From Mycobacteriales bacterium (GTDB lineage Bacteria > Actinomycetota > Actinomycetes > Mycobacteriales > SCTD01), in assembly GCA_030697205.1 (NCBI GenBank), contig JAUYQP010000007.1, positions 1-64,000 of the forward strand: 64,000 nt of DNA. The letters are read 5' to 3'. This document shows positions 9,573 through 18,420 of this stretch, piece after piece; position 1 is the stretch's first letter; each line of letters begins with the position of its first letter. The notes beneath the pieces were generated by a model that was given only the letters and a program-made list of their open reading frames with translations, was not told the DNA's origin and made no database searches. The position numbers and the translations under genes were made by a program.

Positions 9573-10337
9573 TCAGTTCAGTGTGGGGATCCCGTCCGGC
9601 AGGCCGCCACCGGCGAGCAGGTCCGTCGCGGTGGCCTGCAGGGCGGCGAGCGCGACCCGCTGGGTGAGCGGGCCGTAGGACACCCGGGCGACCCCGAGCG
9701 CCTCGAGCTCGGCCGGCAGCGGGGTGCCGGGGACGCCGATGACCGACACCCGGCGCTCGCCGATGCCTTCGACGAGCGACCCGATCACCTCGGCGCTGAA
9801 CCGACCCGGGACGAACACGCAGGTGGCGCCCGCGTCGAGGTAGGCGCGGCCGCGCTCGATCGCCGCGGCGAGTTGCTCCGCCGGCTCCCCCGGCTTCACG
9901 AACGCGTCGGTGCGCGCGTTGAGCACGAACGGCACGCCCTCGTCCTCACCCGCCGACACCGCCGCCTCGACCGCGTGCACCGACTCGGCGAGCGGCCGCA
10001 TCCCGTCTTCAAGGTTGGCCCCCACGACCCCGATGCCGATCGCCCTGCGCACGGTCGCGTGCACGTCGCCGTAGCCGCTCTCGAGGTCGGCGCTCACCGG
10101 CAGGTCGACCGCCGCGACGATTCGCGCACAGGCGTCCAGCATCAGCTCGACCGGGATGTTCTCGCCGTCGGCGTAGCCGTGGCTCGCCGCGATCGAGTGG
10201 CTCGCCGTCGCGAGCGCGGTCGTGCCGGGCACGCCCGCGACCACCTGCGCGCTCACGGCGTCCCAGACGTTGACGACCTGCAGCAGCGCAGGGGCGAGGT
10301 GCAGCTCGCGCAGGGTCCGTGCCTTCTCAGCAGTCAT
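9573..10337 (-). CDS. Isocitrate lyase / PEP mutase superfamily protein
   Basis: A 254-residue TIM-barrel protein of the ICL/PEPM superfamily. It shows the opening LQVVNVWDAVSAQVV, the strand DLPVSADLESGYGD that carries Mg-binding acidic residues, GANLEDGMRP, and FVLNARTDAF. It is full length for the short carboxyphosphonoenolpyruvate mutase-like group seen in many soil bacteria. These enzymes break or form C-C or P-C bonds in alpha-keto acids, but the substrate of this group is unknown. The catalytic-loop signature KKCGH of true isocitrate lyases is absent, so it is not a glyoxylate-cycle enzyme. It is transcribed alone, divergently from the MGMT-type gene, and ends near the LexA-like box. 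Confidence 0.85.
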   Translation of the reverse strand: MTAEKARTLRELHLAPALLQVVNVWDAVSAQVVAGVPGTTALATASHSIAASHGYADGENIPVELMLDACARIVAAVDLPVSADLESGYGDVHATVRRAIGIGVVGANLEDGMRPLAESVHAVEAAVSAGEDEGVPFVLNARTDAFVKPGEPAEQLAAAIERGRAYLDAGATCVFVPGRFSAEVIGSLVEGIGERRVSVIGVPGTPLPAELEALGVARVSYGPLTQRVALAALQATATDLLAGGGLPDGIPTLN

Positions 10338-10375
10338 CCCCGGACCGTAGCCCCGTCACGCGGCAGACTGCGTCG

Positions 10376-10879
10376 GTGACCCGCTGGACCGTCGTGCCGA
10401 GCCCGATCGACGACCTGCTCGTGGCCCGCACCGACCGCGGGGTCTGCGGGATCTGGATGACGCCCCACCAGGGCATGTCCGGGCCGGACGAGGCCTGGCA
10501 CCGCGACGACACGGCGTTCGACGACGTCCGCGCGCAGCTCGCGGCGTACTTCTCGGGTGAGCTCACCACCTTCGAGCTGCCGCTGGACCTCTGCCAGGGC
10601 ACGGAGTTCCAGCAGCGCGTCTGGCAGCAGCTGGGCGAGATCGGCTACGGCACGACGACGTCCTACGGCGCGGTCGCGGCGTCGCTCGGGCTGGTGGCGG
10701 GCGCGTCGCGCGCCGTGGGGCTCGCCAACGGGCGCAACCCGATCTCCGTGGTCGTGCCCTGCCACCGCGTCATCGGCGCGAGCGGCGACCTCACCGGCTA
10801 CGGCGGCGGGCTGGACCGCAAGCGCTGGCTGCTCGCCCACGAGTCCGCGCGCACCACCGCCGACGACCGGCTGTTCTGA
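10376..10879 (+). CDS. ogt: Methylated-DNA-protein cysteine methyltransferase (MGMT type)
   Basis: A 167-residue suicide DNA-repair protein that removes O6-alkyl groups from guanine. The active-site motif PCHRVIG lies near residues 128-134, with the acceptor Cys inside it. The helix-turn-helix segment (GYGTTTSYGAVAASLG) and the conserved GLANGRNP before the active site are intact. An N-terminal ribonuclease-like domain precedes them, so it is the full Ogt type and not a DNA-binding-domain-only ATL protein. GTG at 10376 fits the family start; the in-frame upstream ATG lies inside the divergent neighbour. It sits 38 bases from that divergently transcribed gene. Alkylation repair fits the nearby DNA-repair genes. 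Confidence 0.93.
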   Translation: MTRWTVVPSPIDDLLVARTDRGVCGIWMTPHQGMSGPDEAWHRDDTAFDDVRAQLAAYFSGELTTFELPLDLCQGTEFQQRVWQQLGEIGYGTTTSYGAVAASLGLVAGASRAVGLANGRNPISVVVPCHRVIGASGDLTGYGGGLDRKRWLLAHESARTTADDRLF

Positions 10880-10959
10880 CGCCGCCCACGAGTGGCACCG
10901 GTCACAGCCCTGACAGGTCGTCAAGGCCCGTCCGGACTGCGACCATGGGACGAACGACA

Positions 10960-10978
10960 GGTGCATCCGCGTTGCACC
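10960..10978. promoter_or_regulatory. Inverted repeat upstream of the ferredoxin reductase gene
   Basis: GGTGCA and TGCACC form a perfect 6-bp inverted repeat around a 7-base spacer, 29 bases before the GTG of the ferredoxin reductase gene. The spacing is too short for the arms to be a terminator and there is no T-run. It could be an operator. A related pattern, TGCATCCAGTGCA, lies upstream of the small gene at 34818. No regulator is assigned. Confidence 0.35.
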
Positions 10979-11007
10979 CGAGACGTCCCCTGAAGGAAGA
11001 GCGACCC

Positions 11008-12408
11008 GTGCCCGAGCAGCCCACTCCCGAGCGCCCCTTGCGGGTCGCGATCGTCGGAGCCGGTCCCGCCGGCGTCTACGTGGCGGACGTGCTGATGAAG
11101 TCGGGCACCGAGGTCGCGATCGACCTGCTCGAGCGCCAGCCCGCCCCCTACGGCCTCATCCGCTACGGGGTCGCGCCCGACCACCCGCGCATCAAGGGCA
11201 TCGTCAACGCGCTGCACGGCGTGATGAGCAAGCCGCAGATCCGGCTGCTCGGCAACGTCGAGTACGGCGTCGACGTCAAGCTCGAGGACCTCCAGCGCTT
11301 CTACGACGCGATCGTCTTCACCACCGGCGCCGAGAAAGACCGCGACCTCGACGTCCCCGGCATCGACCTGCCCGGCAGCTTCGGCGGCGCGGACTTCGTG
11401 AGCTGGTTCGACGGCCACCCCGACGTGTCGCGCGAGTGGCCACTCGAGGCCCGCAGCATCGCCGTCATCGGCGCCGGCAACGTCGGTCTCGACGTCGCCC
11501 GGATGCTGTCGAAGACCGCCGACGAGCTGCTCAAGACCGAGATCCCGGCCCACGTCTACGAGGGCCTCAAGGCCTCCCCCGTCGAGGAGGTCCACGTCTT
11601 CGCCCGTCGCGGCCCGGCGCAGGCGAAGTTCACCCCGCTCGAGCTGCGCGAGCTCGACCACTCCCCCCACGTCGAGGTCCTCGTCAACCCCGAGGACATC
11701 GAGTACGACGACGGCTCCGTCGCGGCGATCAACTCCGACAACCAGACCAAGCTGGTGGTCCGCGAGCTGGAGCGCTACGCCATGCGCACCGCCGAGCACG
11801 GCGTCGGCGAGCGGCCCCGCAAGCTGTGGCTGCACTTCTTCGAGAGCCCCGTCGAGGTCACCGGCGACGGCAAGGTCGAGGGCTTCCGGACCGAGCGCAC
11901 CGAGCTGACCGGTGACGGCAACGTCCGCGGCACCGGGGTCGTCCGGGACTGGCCGGTCCAGGCGGTCTACCGCTGCGTCGGCTACCGCTCCAGCGAGCTC
12001 GTCGACCTGCCGTGGGACTCCAGCAACCACGTGGTCCCGCACGCCAAGGGCCGCGTCCTCGACATCAGTGGCGCGCACCTGCCGGGCCTCTACGTCAACG
12101 GCTGGGTCAAGCGCGGTCCGGTCGGCCTCATCGGCCACACCAAGGGCGACGCGATCGAGACCGTCGGCAGCCTGCTCGAGGACCTCGGGTCGCTGCCGAG
12201 CGCCCCCGAGCCGCAGCTCGAGGCGGTCACGGAGTTCCTCGAGAGCCGCGGCGTCGTCTACACGACGTGGGAGGGCTGGGACCGCCTCGACGCCCACGAG
12301 AAGGAGCTGGGGGCGGCGTACGGCGAGCTGCCCGACGGCACCGTTCGCGAGCGGGTCAAGGTCGTCGACCGGCAGACGATGATCGACGTCTCGCGAGGCG
12401 CGTCCTAG
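11008..12408 (+). CDS. fprA: FprA-type ferredoxin/flavodoxin-NADP+ reductase
   Basis: A 466-residue FAD/NADP-binding reductase of the adrenodoxin-reductase/FprA family. The FAD motif VGAGPAGVYVADVL is near residue 14, the conserved LIRYGVAPDHP follows, and a second GAGNVGLDVARML near residue 155 binds NADPH. The C-terminal GWVKRGPVGLIGHTKGDA closes the active site. It moves electrons between NADPH and ferredoxin, and a ferredoxin-dependent sulfite reductase is encoded in the same window. GTG at 11008 has GAAGGAAG at about -10 and matches the family start. It is transcribed alone after a likely promoter region with an inverted repeat. Confidence 0.92.
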   Translation: MPEQPTPERPLRVAIVGAGPAGVYVADVLMKSGTEVAIDLLERQPAPYGLIRYGVAPDHPRIKGIVNALHGVMSKPQIRLLGNVEYGVDVKLEDLQRFYDAIVFTTGAEKDRDLDVPGIDLPGSFGGADFVSWFDGHPDVSREWPLEARSIAVIGAGNVGLDVARMLSKTADELLKTEIPAHVYEGLKASPVEEVHVFARRGPAQAKFTPLELRELDHSPHVEVLVNPEDIEYDDGSVAAINSDNQTKLVVRELERYAMRTAEHGVGERPRKLWLHFFESPVEVTGDGKVEGFRTERTELTGDGNVRGTGVVRDWPVQAVYRCVGYRSSELVDLPWDSSNHVVPHAKGRVLDISGAHLPGLYVNGWVKRGPVGLIGHTKGDAIETVGSLLEDLGSLPSAPEPQLEAVTEFLESRGVVYTTWEGWDRLDAHEKELGAAYGELPDGTVRERVKVVDRQTMIDVSRGAS

Positions 12409-12440
12409 TCGCACCGGCCGCGCAGCCCTAGGGTGCGCGG

Positions 12441-12779
12441 ATGGAGCTCGCCCTCGACTGGTTCTCCGTCCGCTGCGTGTTCGCCGTGCCGACAGCGGCG
12501 CCGACCTCTGGGGACGGCGAGGCGATGACCTACGAGGAGCGGGTCACGCTGTGGCGTGCCTCGGGCTTCGACACGGCGATCGCGCTGGCCGAGCAGGAGG
12601 CCGTCGACTACGCCGACGACGTCGAGGCGCTCTACCTCGGGCTGGCCCAGGCCTACCGACTCGCCGAGGCCCCGGGCCACGGCAGCGAGGTCTTCTCGCT
12701 GATGCGCGACAGCGACCTGGACACCGAGGACTACCTCGACGCGTTCTTCGACACCGGCGAGGAGCGGCAAGGCGCCTGA
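12441..12779 (+). CDS. DUF4288 family protein
   Basis: A 112-residue acidic protein starting MELALDWFSVRCVFA. Its core TYEERVTLWRASGFDTAIALAE and the ending EVFSLMRDSDLDTEDYL match DUF4288 in form. The function is unknown and no catalytic motif is evident. A TAGGGT -10 box at 12429-12434 ends six bases before the ATG and there is no ribosome binding site, so the transcript is probably leaderless. It follows the ferredoxin reductase gene by 32 bases but has its own promoter-like box. Confidence 0.72.
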   Translation: MELALDWFSVRCVFAVPTAAPTSGDGEAMTYEERVTLWRASGFDTAIALAEQEAVDYADDVEALYLGLAQAYRLAEAPGHGSEVFSLMRDSDLDTEDYLDAFFDTGEERQGA

Positions 12780-12919
12780 CCAGGTGGTGACACACCCGGC
12801 GAAAGTGTCGGCTGGCCGACAGTCACGGGCGGCGACCCGCCCTACCGTCGCGGCCGCAGTGCGGGCCGGGCCTGCTTGCCCGGGGACCCCCACCCACCGC
12901 CTGTCGCACGGGGGAACAC

Positions 12920-15900
12920 CTGACCAGAGGACGAGCTGCGGTCGCCGTGACCGCGCTGCTGACCGGCCTCACCGCGGTGCCGGCCGCAGCCCAGCTCCAG
13001 CAAGGCCGAACGCCCGACGGCCCCGCCGCCGGCGCGCTCGCCGAAGCGCGACGCCTCCCCGGAGCCCTGGTCCGCTTCGACTCCCAGACCGGACACGCCC
13101 GGTCGGTGCTGCGCGGCGAGCGCGCACTGGCTCGCATCACCTCGGGTGACCTCGGGGCCGGTGCGCTCGGCTGGGTCGCCGCCCACCGGGCCCTCTACGG
13201 GTTGTCCGCCGCCGACCTCGCCGGCGTCGTCGTCGAGGACGTGCTCGCGACACCGACGGTCGGCACCACCCACGTCGTGCTGTCCCAGCGGGACGCCGGC
13301 CGCGTCGTCGACGGCTCCAACCTGACCTTCGTCTTCGACCGAGCCGGCCACCTCGGCGCGGTCACGGGACGGCTCGTCGCGTCGGCCAGGGCCACCGGCG
13401 CCGACCGCCTCGGCGCGGCGGGTGCCGTCCGCGCGGCCCTGCGCGCGGCCGACGTCAGCGGGCCCGCAGAGCTGCGTCCTATCGCGGGCACGAGCGGGAC
13501 GGCGCACTTCGTCAACACCGTCGCCCGCGGTGTGCGCGGACCGAGCGACCTCACCGCCACGCAGGTGACGTGGGCCGCGGCAGACGGTCGCGTGACGCGG
13601 GCATGGAAGACCGTCACGGAGCTGTCCGACCGGCTCTGGCTGCAGACCCACGTCGACGCCTCGACAGGACGCGTCCTCGAGCGGGTCAACTACTACGCGG
13701 AGTCCGACGCCCACGGCACGGTCTTCCCCGGCGAGCACCCCGACGAGTCCGCTCCGCGCGCTGAGCGGAGCTTCGCCGGCTGGGTGAGCGGCGACACGAC
13801 GATCGGCAACAACGCCGACGCCTACGAGGACCGCGACGAGGACGACGCCGCCGACGCAGGCTCGCGTCCGGTCAACGCCGACCAGCACTTCGACTACGGC
13901 TTCACCGACGCCTGGAGCACCACAGGCACCGACGTCGAGACCGACCGCGACGCGAGCGTCACGCAGCTCTTCTACTACACCAACCTCATGCACGACTTCC
14001 TCTACGGACTGGGCTTCACCGAGGCCTTCCGCAACTTCCAGACCGACAACTTCGGCAACGGCGGAGCGGGTGGGGACCCGGTCAACGCCGAGGCCCGCGA
14101 CGGCTACGGCACGGGCACCGAGGAGCTCTGCACGAACAACAACGGCGACCCGATCCTGTGCCGGAACAACGCCAACTTCGGCACGCCCGCGGACGGCGAG
14201 CGCCCCCGGATGCAGATGTACCTCTGGGACGGCAGCCGACCGCAGCGCGACGGGTCGCTCGACGGCGACGTCATCGCGCACGAGTACGGCCACGGGCTGT
14301 CCAAACGCCTCGTCGGCAACGGCAACTTCGGCAGCGGCCTGCAGGCAGGCTCGCTCGGCGAGGGCTGGAGCGACACCGTCTCGATGATGTACTGGGACGA
14401 CCCGATCATCGGTGAGTACGTCACCGGCGACACCACGACAGGCATCCGCAGCGTCGCCTACGACACGAGCCCGCTGGTGTTCAGCGACTTCAGCGGCGCG
14501 AGCGGCGTGCACGCCAACGGTCAGATCTGGGCCACCGTCATGTTCGACGTGCTCGACGCCCTGCGCGACCGCTACGGCAACGGACCGGGCCTCGACCGCT
14601 TCCGCCAGCTCATGGTGGACGGGTTGAAGTCGACCACGACGTCGCCTACCTACCTCGACGCCCGCGACGGCATGCTCGCCGCAGACGCCACCACCAACGC
14701 CGGCGCCGACCGCTGCATGCTCTGGTCGCGCTTCGCCGCGGTCGAGATGGGCACCAACGCGATCGCGACGCAGGCGACGGCGACGCCGGGGACGAACGTC
14801 CCGGCAGAGTGCTCGCCGACCGCCGACGCCGGGGGGCCCTACTCCACCCCTGAGGGGACCGACGTCGCCCTCGACGGCTCGTCGAGCACCGCGGGCAGCG
14901 ACCCGAGCACGGGCAGCCTCACCTACGCCTGGGACCTCGACAACGACGGCGCCTACGACGACTCCTCGTCGGCCACTCCGACCTTCACGCAGGTCGGTCA
15001 AGACGGCGCCTACACGGTCGGGCTGCTGGTCACCAACGAGGCCGGGGAGACCGACACCGACAGCGCGGTGGTCACCGTCTCCAACGTGGCGCCGTCGGTC
15101 TCGGCTCTGCTCTCCGGAGTCCTGCTCGAGGGCTCGCTGCTGACCGTCAGCGGCTCCGGGAGCGACCCGGGATGGCTCGACCTGCTCACCGCCACCGTCG
15201 ACTGGGGTGACGGCGCGGGGTCGGAGGCAGCCGGGTCCGGGTTGGAGAACCTGCGTCCCGACGCGACCCTCTCGATCAGCTCCCAGCACCACTACGGCGA
15301 CAACGGCGCGCCGACGATCAGCACCTGCGTCGCGGACGACGACACCTCGACCTGCGAGCAGGCGACGCCGAGCATCGGCAACGTCGCCCCGACCGTCCTC
15401 GCAGACGGCGGCCTCGACACCACGCTCGACGAGGGCGACACCTTCAGCCTCGGGGCGTCGTTCTCCGACCCGGGCTGGCTCGACACCCACACCGCCGAGG
15501 TCGACTGGGGCGCGGGCGACGGCTTCGAGGCCCTCACGATCGCCTCGACCACACCCGGCGGACCCGGTGTCGCGACGACCGGCACGCTCGCCGCGACCAA
15601 GCAGTACGGCGACGACGGGCTGTTCACCGTGGTCGTGCGAGTGACCGACGACGACGGCGGTGTGGGCTCGGTCTCGGTGCCCGTCACCGTCGGCAACATC
15701 GCGCCGACCACCGGGATCGACGAGAGCGGCACGGTCCTGCTGCAGGGCGTGCCGACCATGGTCGTCCACGTCGGCGAGGTCGTGCCCTTCAGCACGACGT
15801 CGACCGACCCTGGCAGCGACGACCTGACGACCAGCTGGGACTGGGACGACGGGGCGCCCGCTCCTGATGAGTCCCGGGACTCGCTGGTCAACCCGCCCGC

Positions 15901-16492
15901 GACCGACCCCGACCCGAGCCCGACGGTGCAGCCGCGACTCGTCACGGACAGCACGACCCACGTCTTCAGCGACGCGTGCCTCTACGACGTCGTGGTGCGG
16001 GTCGCGGACGACGACAGCGGGGTCGCGACCGACACGATCGCGGTCATCATCCAGGGCAACGCCGACAAGGCCCGGAGCAAGGGCTACTGGTACAGCCAGT
16101 ACGCGACGCCGGGCCAGCGCAACGCCAACGACCTCGACGACACGACGCTGGACTGCTACCTCGCGATCGCGCGGCACGCCAGCGGCGTCTTCAGTGAGGC
16201 CCGGGCGGTCGACACCCAGTCGCAGGCGACCGACGTGCTGAACACGAAGCAGACCAGCAGCGCGACCCAGCTGCTCGACGCGCAGCTGCTCGCGGCCTGG
16301 ATCAACTTCGCGCACGGCTCCTACGACCTCGACGAGGCCGTAGACACCGACGGCGACGGGCTACTGGACAGCACCTTCGCCGCCGCGGTGGGCAACGCCG
16401 AGTCGGTCCGGCTCGACCCGGCCGCAAGCCGCGAGGCCCTGCTGCAGGGGCAGAAGGTGCTGGAGCGGCTCAACCAGAGGGACGGCGGCTGA
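12920..16492 (+). CDS. Secreted M36 (fungalysin-type) metalloprotease with PKD-like domains
   Basis: A roughly 1190-residue exported zinc protease. After the signal peptide comes a propeptide (about residues 30-240). The catalytic domain carries the zinc motif HEYGH near residue 454, with the third ligand expected in EGWSD about 25-30 residues later. Residues about 635-725 form a PKD domain (GGPYSTPEGTDVALDGSSS), followed by three degenerate PKD-like segments and a C-terminal domain beginning KGYWYSQYATPGQ. The first conventional start, GTG at 12947, would remove the charged n-region. CTG at 12920, just after GGGGGAA, gives a complete signal peptide (TRGRAA, then a hydrophobic core and PAAA cleavage). 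No ATG, GTG or TTG lies in frame upstream. The start is the main doubt; the family call is firm. Confidence 0.85.
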   Translation: MTRGRAAVAVTALLTGLTAVPAAAQLQQGRTPDGPAAGALAEARRLPGALVRFDSQTGHARSVLRGERALARITSGDLGAGALGWVAAHRALYGLSAADLAGVVVEDVLATPTVGTTHVVLSQRDAGRVVDGSNLTFVFDRAGHLGAVTGRLVASARATGADRLGAAGAVRAALRAADVSGPAELRPIAGTSGTAHFVNTVARGVRGPSDLTATQVTWAAADGRVTRAWKTVTELSDRLWLQTHVDASTGRVLERVNYYAESDAHGTVFPGEHPDESAPRAERSFAGWVSGDTTIGNNADAYEDRDEDDAADAGSRPVNADQHFDYGFTDAWSTTGTDVETDRDASVTQLFYYTNLMHDFLYGLGFTEAFRNFQTDNFGNGGAGGDPVNAEARDGYGTGTEELCTNNNGDPILCRNNANFGTPADGERPRMQMYLWDGSRPQRDGSLDGDVIAHEYGHGLSKRLVGNGNFGSGLQAGSLGEGWSDTVSMMYWDDPIIGEYVTGDTTTGIRSVAYDTSPLVFSDFSGASGVHANGQIWATVMFDVLDALRDRYGNGPGLDRFRQLMVDGLKSTTTSPTYLDARDGMLAADATTNAGADRCMLWSRFAAVEMGTNAIATQATATPGTNVPAECSPTADAGGPYSTPEGTDVALDGSSSTAGSDPSTGSLTYAWDLDNDGAYDDSSSATPTFTQVGQDGAYTVGLLVTNEAGETDTDSAVVTVSNVAPSVSALLSGVLLEGSLLTVSGSGSDPGWLDLLTATVDWGDGAGSEAAGSGLENLRPDATLSISSQHHYGDNGAPTISTCVADDDTSTCEQATPSIGNVAPTVLADGGLDTTLDEGDTFSLGASFSDPGWLDTHTAEVDWGAGDGFEALTIASTTPGGPGVATTGTLAATKQYGDDGLFTVVVRVTDDDGGVGSVSVPVTVGNIAPTTGIDESGTVLLQGVPTMVVHVGEVVPFSTTSTDPGSDDLTTSWDWDDGAPAPDESRDSLVNPPATDPDPSPTVQPRLVTDSTTHVFSDACLYDVVVRVADDDSGVATDTIAVIIQGNADKARSKGYWYSQYATPGQRNANDLDDTTLDCYLAIARHASGVFSEARAVDTQSQATDVLNTKQTSSATQLLDAQLLAAWINFAHGSYDLDEAVDTDGDGLLDSTFAAAVGNAESVRLDPAASREALLQGQKVLERLNQRDGG

Positions 16493-17034
16493 TCGCCGGC
16501 CTGAGCACGGGGTCCCGGGGCGCACGCGCCCCGGGGCTCCCGGCCGTCCTGACCACGGGTCTGCTGCTCATCTCCGTCCTGCTCGCGGGATGCAGCGCCT
16601 CCTCCGAGCCGGCCACCCTGACGACCTCGCCCTCGTCGGCAGCCACGACCACCGCTCCGTCCGCGACGAGCACCTCTGCGTCGCCGGCGGTCGTCGGCTC
16701 GACAAGCCTGGTCAGCTCGCCGTCCGCGACCCGGACCGCGCGCTCCACCGCGACGACGGCCGGCGGGTGTGCCACAGCGGCGTCGCGCGCCGTCCTGACC
16801 AAGGAGGACGACGGGCGCATCGTGCACGTCACGGGTGACGCGCGGGTCGACCTGCGAGCGGCCGGCGACGACAGCGACCCTCCTGCCCGCACGGACAGCG
16901 ACGCGGTCGAGCTCGTGCAGACCGCCGACGCACCCGGTCGGCAGTACGAGGTGAGACCCGATCACCCGGGCACGGCACGGGTCACCGTGCCCGACCCGGG
17001 CGGCTTCGCCGTCACCGTCGTCGTCTGCGCCTGA
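16489..17034 (+). CDS. Putative lipoprotein, Ser/Thr-rich, unknown function
   Basis: A 181-residue reading with a lipoprotein signal: a hydrophobic core LLLISVLLAGC ends in a lipobox whose Cys would be lipidated. A long Ser/Thr/Ala linker follows, then a small compact domain with acidic patches and a terminal CA. No family is recognised. No ATG, GTG or TTG lies in frame before the lipobox. The first workable codon is CTG at 16489, which overlaps the protease stop as CTGA, with GAGGG about 8 bases upstream. Coupled translation from CTG is therefore inferred. A shorter start at 16822 would lose the whole signal and linker. It probably shares a transcript with the M36 protease. Confidence 0.55.
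   Translation: MIAGLSTGSRGARAPGLPAVLTTGLLLISVLLAGCSASSEPATLTTSPSSAATTTAPSATSTSASPAVVGSTSLVSSPSATRTARSTATTAGGCATAASRAVLTKEDDGRIVHVTGDARVDLRAAGDDSDPPARTDSDAVELVQTADAPGRQYEVRPDHPGTARVTVPDPGGFAVTVVVCA
16514..16535. terminator. GC-rich hairpin just after the protease stop (attenuator-like)
   Basis: CCCGGGGCG pairs with CGCCCCGGG around a 4-base loop, 22 bases after the M36 stop. It lies inside the N-terminal coding part of the overlapping lipoprotein. There is no T-tract. It may reduce read-through from the protease or may be a coincidence of GC-rich coding. Confidence 0.35.
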
Positions 17035-17073
17035 GTCGCTCATCCGGGGATCAGAGACCGACCCGCACGCGAA

Positions 17074-17102
17074 GGGCCGCCCGGCGTCGTGCCGGGCGGC
17101 CC
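17074..17102. terminator. Bidirectional hairpin terminator
   Basis: GGGCCGCCCGGC and GCCGGGCGGCCC form a perfect 12-bp stem with a GTCGT loop. It lies 39 bases after the lipoprotein stop and 38 bases beyond the end of the minus-strand mini-ORF, so it can serve both strands. There is no clear U-tract, which is usual in actinobacterial terminators. The rest of the 335-base gap to 17370 holds only the mini-ORF and GC-rich sequence with CCCGGG palindromes. Confidence 0.75.
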
Positions 17103-17139
17103 TCGTCGTACGTCTTGTCGTGCTCTCGTCTGGTGGGAC

Positions 17140-17169
17140 TCAGTCGTCCCAGGGTCCGAAGTCGTTCAT
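17140..17169 (-). CDS. Possible nine-residue mini-ORF (MNDFGPWDD)
   Basis: On the minus strand a strong AGAGAGGAAG ribosome site sits 5-6 bases before ATG at 17169. The reading is MNDFGPWDD, then TGA, then 38 bases later the perfect hairpin terminator. That is the layout of a complete tiny transcription unit. The acidic, aromatic peptide matches nothing I know. A longer minus-strand frame from about 17344 ends exactly over this ATG (CGATGA), which could mean coupling or chance. It is reported because ribosome site, start, stop and terminator are all in order; there is no evidence of expression. Confidence 0.3.
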   Translation of the reverse strand: MNDFGPWDD

Positions 17170-17369
17170 CGGTCTTCCTCTCTGCGGCCCCTGCCGTGCA
17201 GCGGTGCGCGGGATCGCGCGGTGCCCGGGGCGGTTCTCGTGCTGCCGACTCTCAGGTCAGCAGGTGGACTCGCGGTGAAGCCCGCGAGGCAGCCGCATGG
17301 CGGGCTGCTGTCTTCAGACAACCACATCCCGGGCATCGGCATTCCCGGGCCGTGCTGTAGGACTACCCC

Positions 17370-18380
17370 ATGAGCGACTGGACCGAGCCCGGCGCCTTCG
17401 AGGTGTCCCCCGGCGTGCACCGCATCCCGCTGCCCCTGCCCAACGACGGGCTGCGGTCGGTCAACGTCTACGCGATCGCCACCGACGACGGCTTGGTGTG
17501 CGTCGACGCGGGCTGGGCGATCGAGGAGTCGCGCGAGCAGCTCGCGACCGCGTTGGCCTCGATCGGCGCCGGTCTCGGCGACATCCGGCGCTTCCTCGTC
17601 ACCCACGTCCACCGCGACCACTACACGCAGGGGCCGGTGCTGCGCCGCGAGTTCGGGACCACTGTCTCGCTCGGGCTCGGCGACAAGCCGACCCTCGACC
17701 TGCTGCAGCAGCCGGACCGCTCGCCGCTCATCGACCAGCTCGAGCAGCTCACCTGCCACGGCGCGGTGGAGCTCGCCGACCTGATGGGCAGCTTCATGCG
17801 CGGGCACCGCGTCGACCAGGGGCAGTGGGAGTCCCCCGACGAGTGGCTCACGGGCGGGCCGGTCGCCCTGGCCGGTGGCCGCGTCCTCGACGCCGTCGAG
17901 ACGCCCGGCCACACCGCCGGGCACCTGGTCTTCCACGACACCGCGGCCGGCGTGATGTTCACCGGCGACCACGTGCTGCCGACGATCACGCCCTCGATCG
18001 GCTTCGAGCCGGCCGTCACCGAGGACCCGCTCGGTGCGTTCCTGTCGTCGCTGCGGGTCGTGCGCGAGCGGCCCGACGCGGTGCTGCTGCCCGCCCACGG
18101 ACCGGTCGCGGACTCCGTGCATGCCCGCGTCGACGAGCTCATCGCCCACCACGGTCGCCGGCTCGAGCAGAGCCTCGCGGCGGTCCACCAGGGCGCGACC
18201 AGCGCCTTCGAGGCGGCCGGTGTCCTGCGGTGGACGCGCCGCGAGCACAAGCTCGCGAGCCTCGACCCCTTCAACGCGATGCTCGCCGTCTTCGAGACCG
18301 GCGCCCACCTCGACCTGCTGGCGGCGCAGGGCACGCTGACCCGCACCACCGACGACCAGGGCGTACGCCGCTACGCCTGA
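17370..18380 (+). CDS. MBL-fold metallo-hydrolase
   Basis: A 336-residue metallo-beta-lactamase-fold protein. The metal motif THVHRDHY (H-x-H-x-D-H) lies near residues 78-85, the next ligand in ETPGHTAGH near residue 175, and FTGDHVLP and LLPAHGP supply the later Asp and His. A C-terminal helical region of about 90 residues follows, as in glyoxalase-II-like or LACTB2-like hydrolases. The substrate is unknown: thioesters, lactones and phosphodiesters are all possible for the fold. The gene is monocistronic, between a 335-base gap and the tail of the converging lipoprotein gene. The upstream GTAGGA is a weak ribosome site. Confidence 0.88.
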   Translation: MSDWTEPGAFEVSPGVHRIPLPLPNDGLRSVNVYAIATDDGLVCVDAGWAIEESREQLATALASIGAGLGDIRRFLVTHVHRDHYTQGPVLRREFGTTVSLGLGDKPTLDLLQQPDRSPLIDQLEQLTCHGAVELADLMGSFMRGHRVDQGQWESPDEWLTGGPVALAGGRVLDAVETPGHTAGHLVFHDTAAGVMFTGDHVLPTITPSIGFEPAVTEDPLGAFLSSLRVVRERPDAVLLPAHGPVADSVHARVDELIAHHGRRLEQSLAAVHQGATSAFEAAGVLRWTRREHKLASLDPFNAMLAVFETGAHLDLLAAQGTLTRTTDDQGVRRYA

Positions 18381-18420
18381 CCGCGGACCGCCTGTCAGCG
18401 CGGGCCGATCTCCACGCGGG

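Noticed and set aside
12842-16315. An 1157-codon minus-strand frame opposite the M36 protease
   Set aside because: Shadow of the protease gene; low-complexity composition, no ribosome site or motif.
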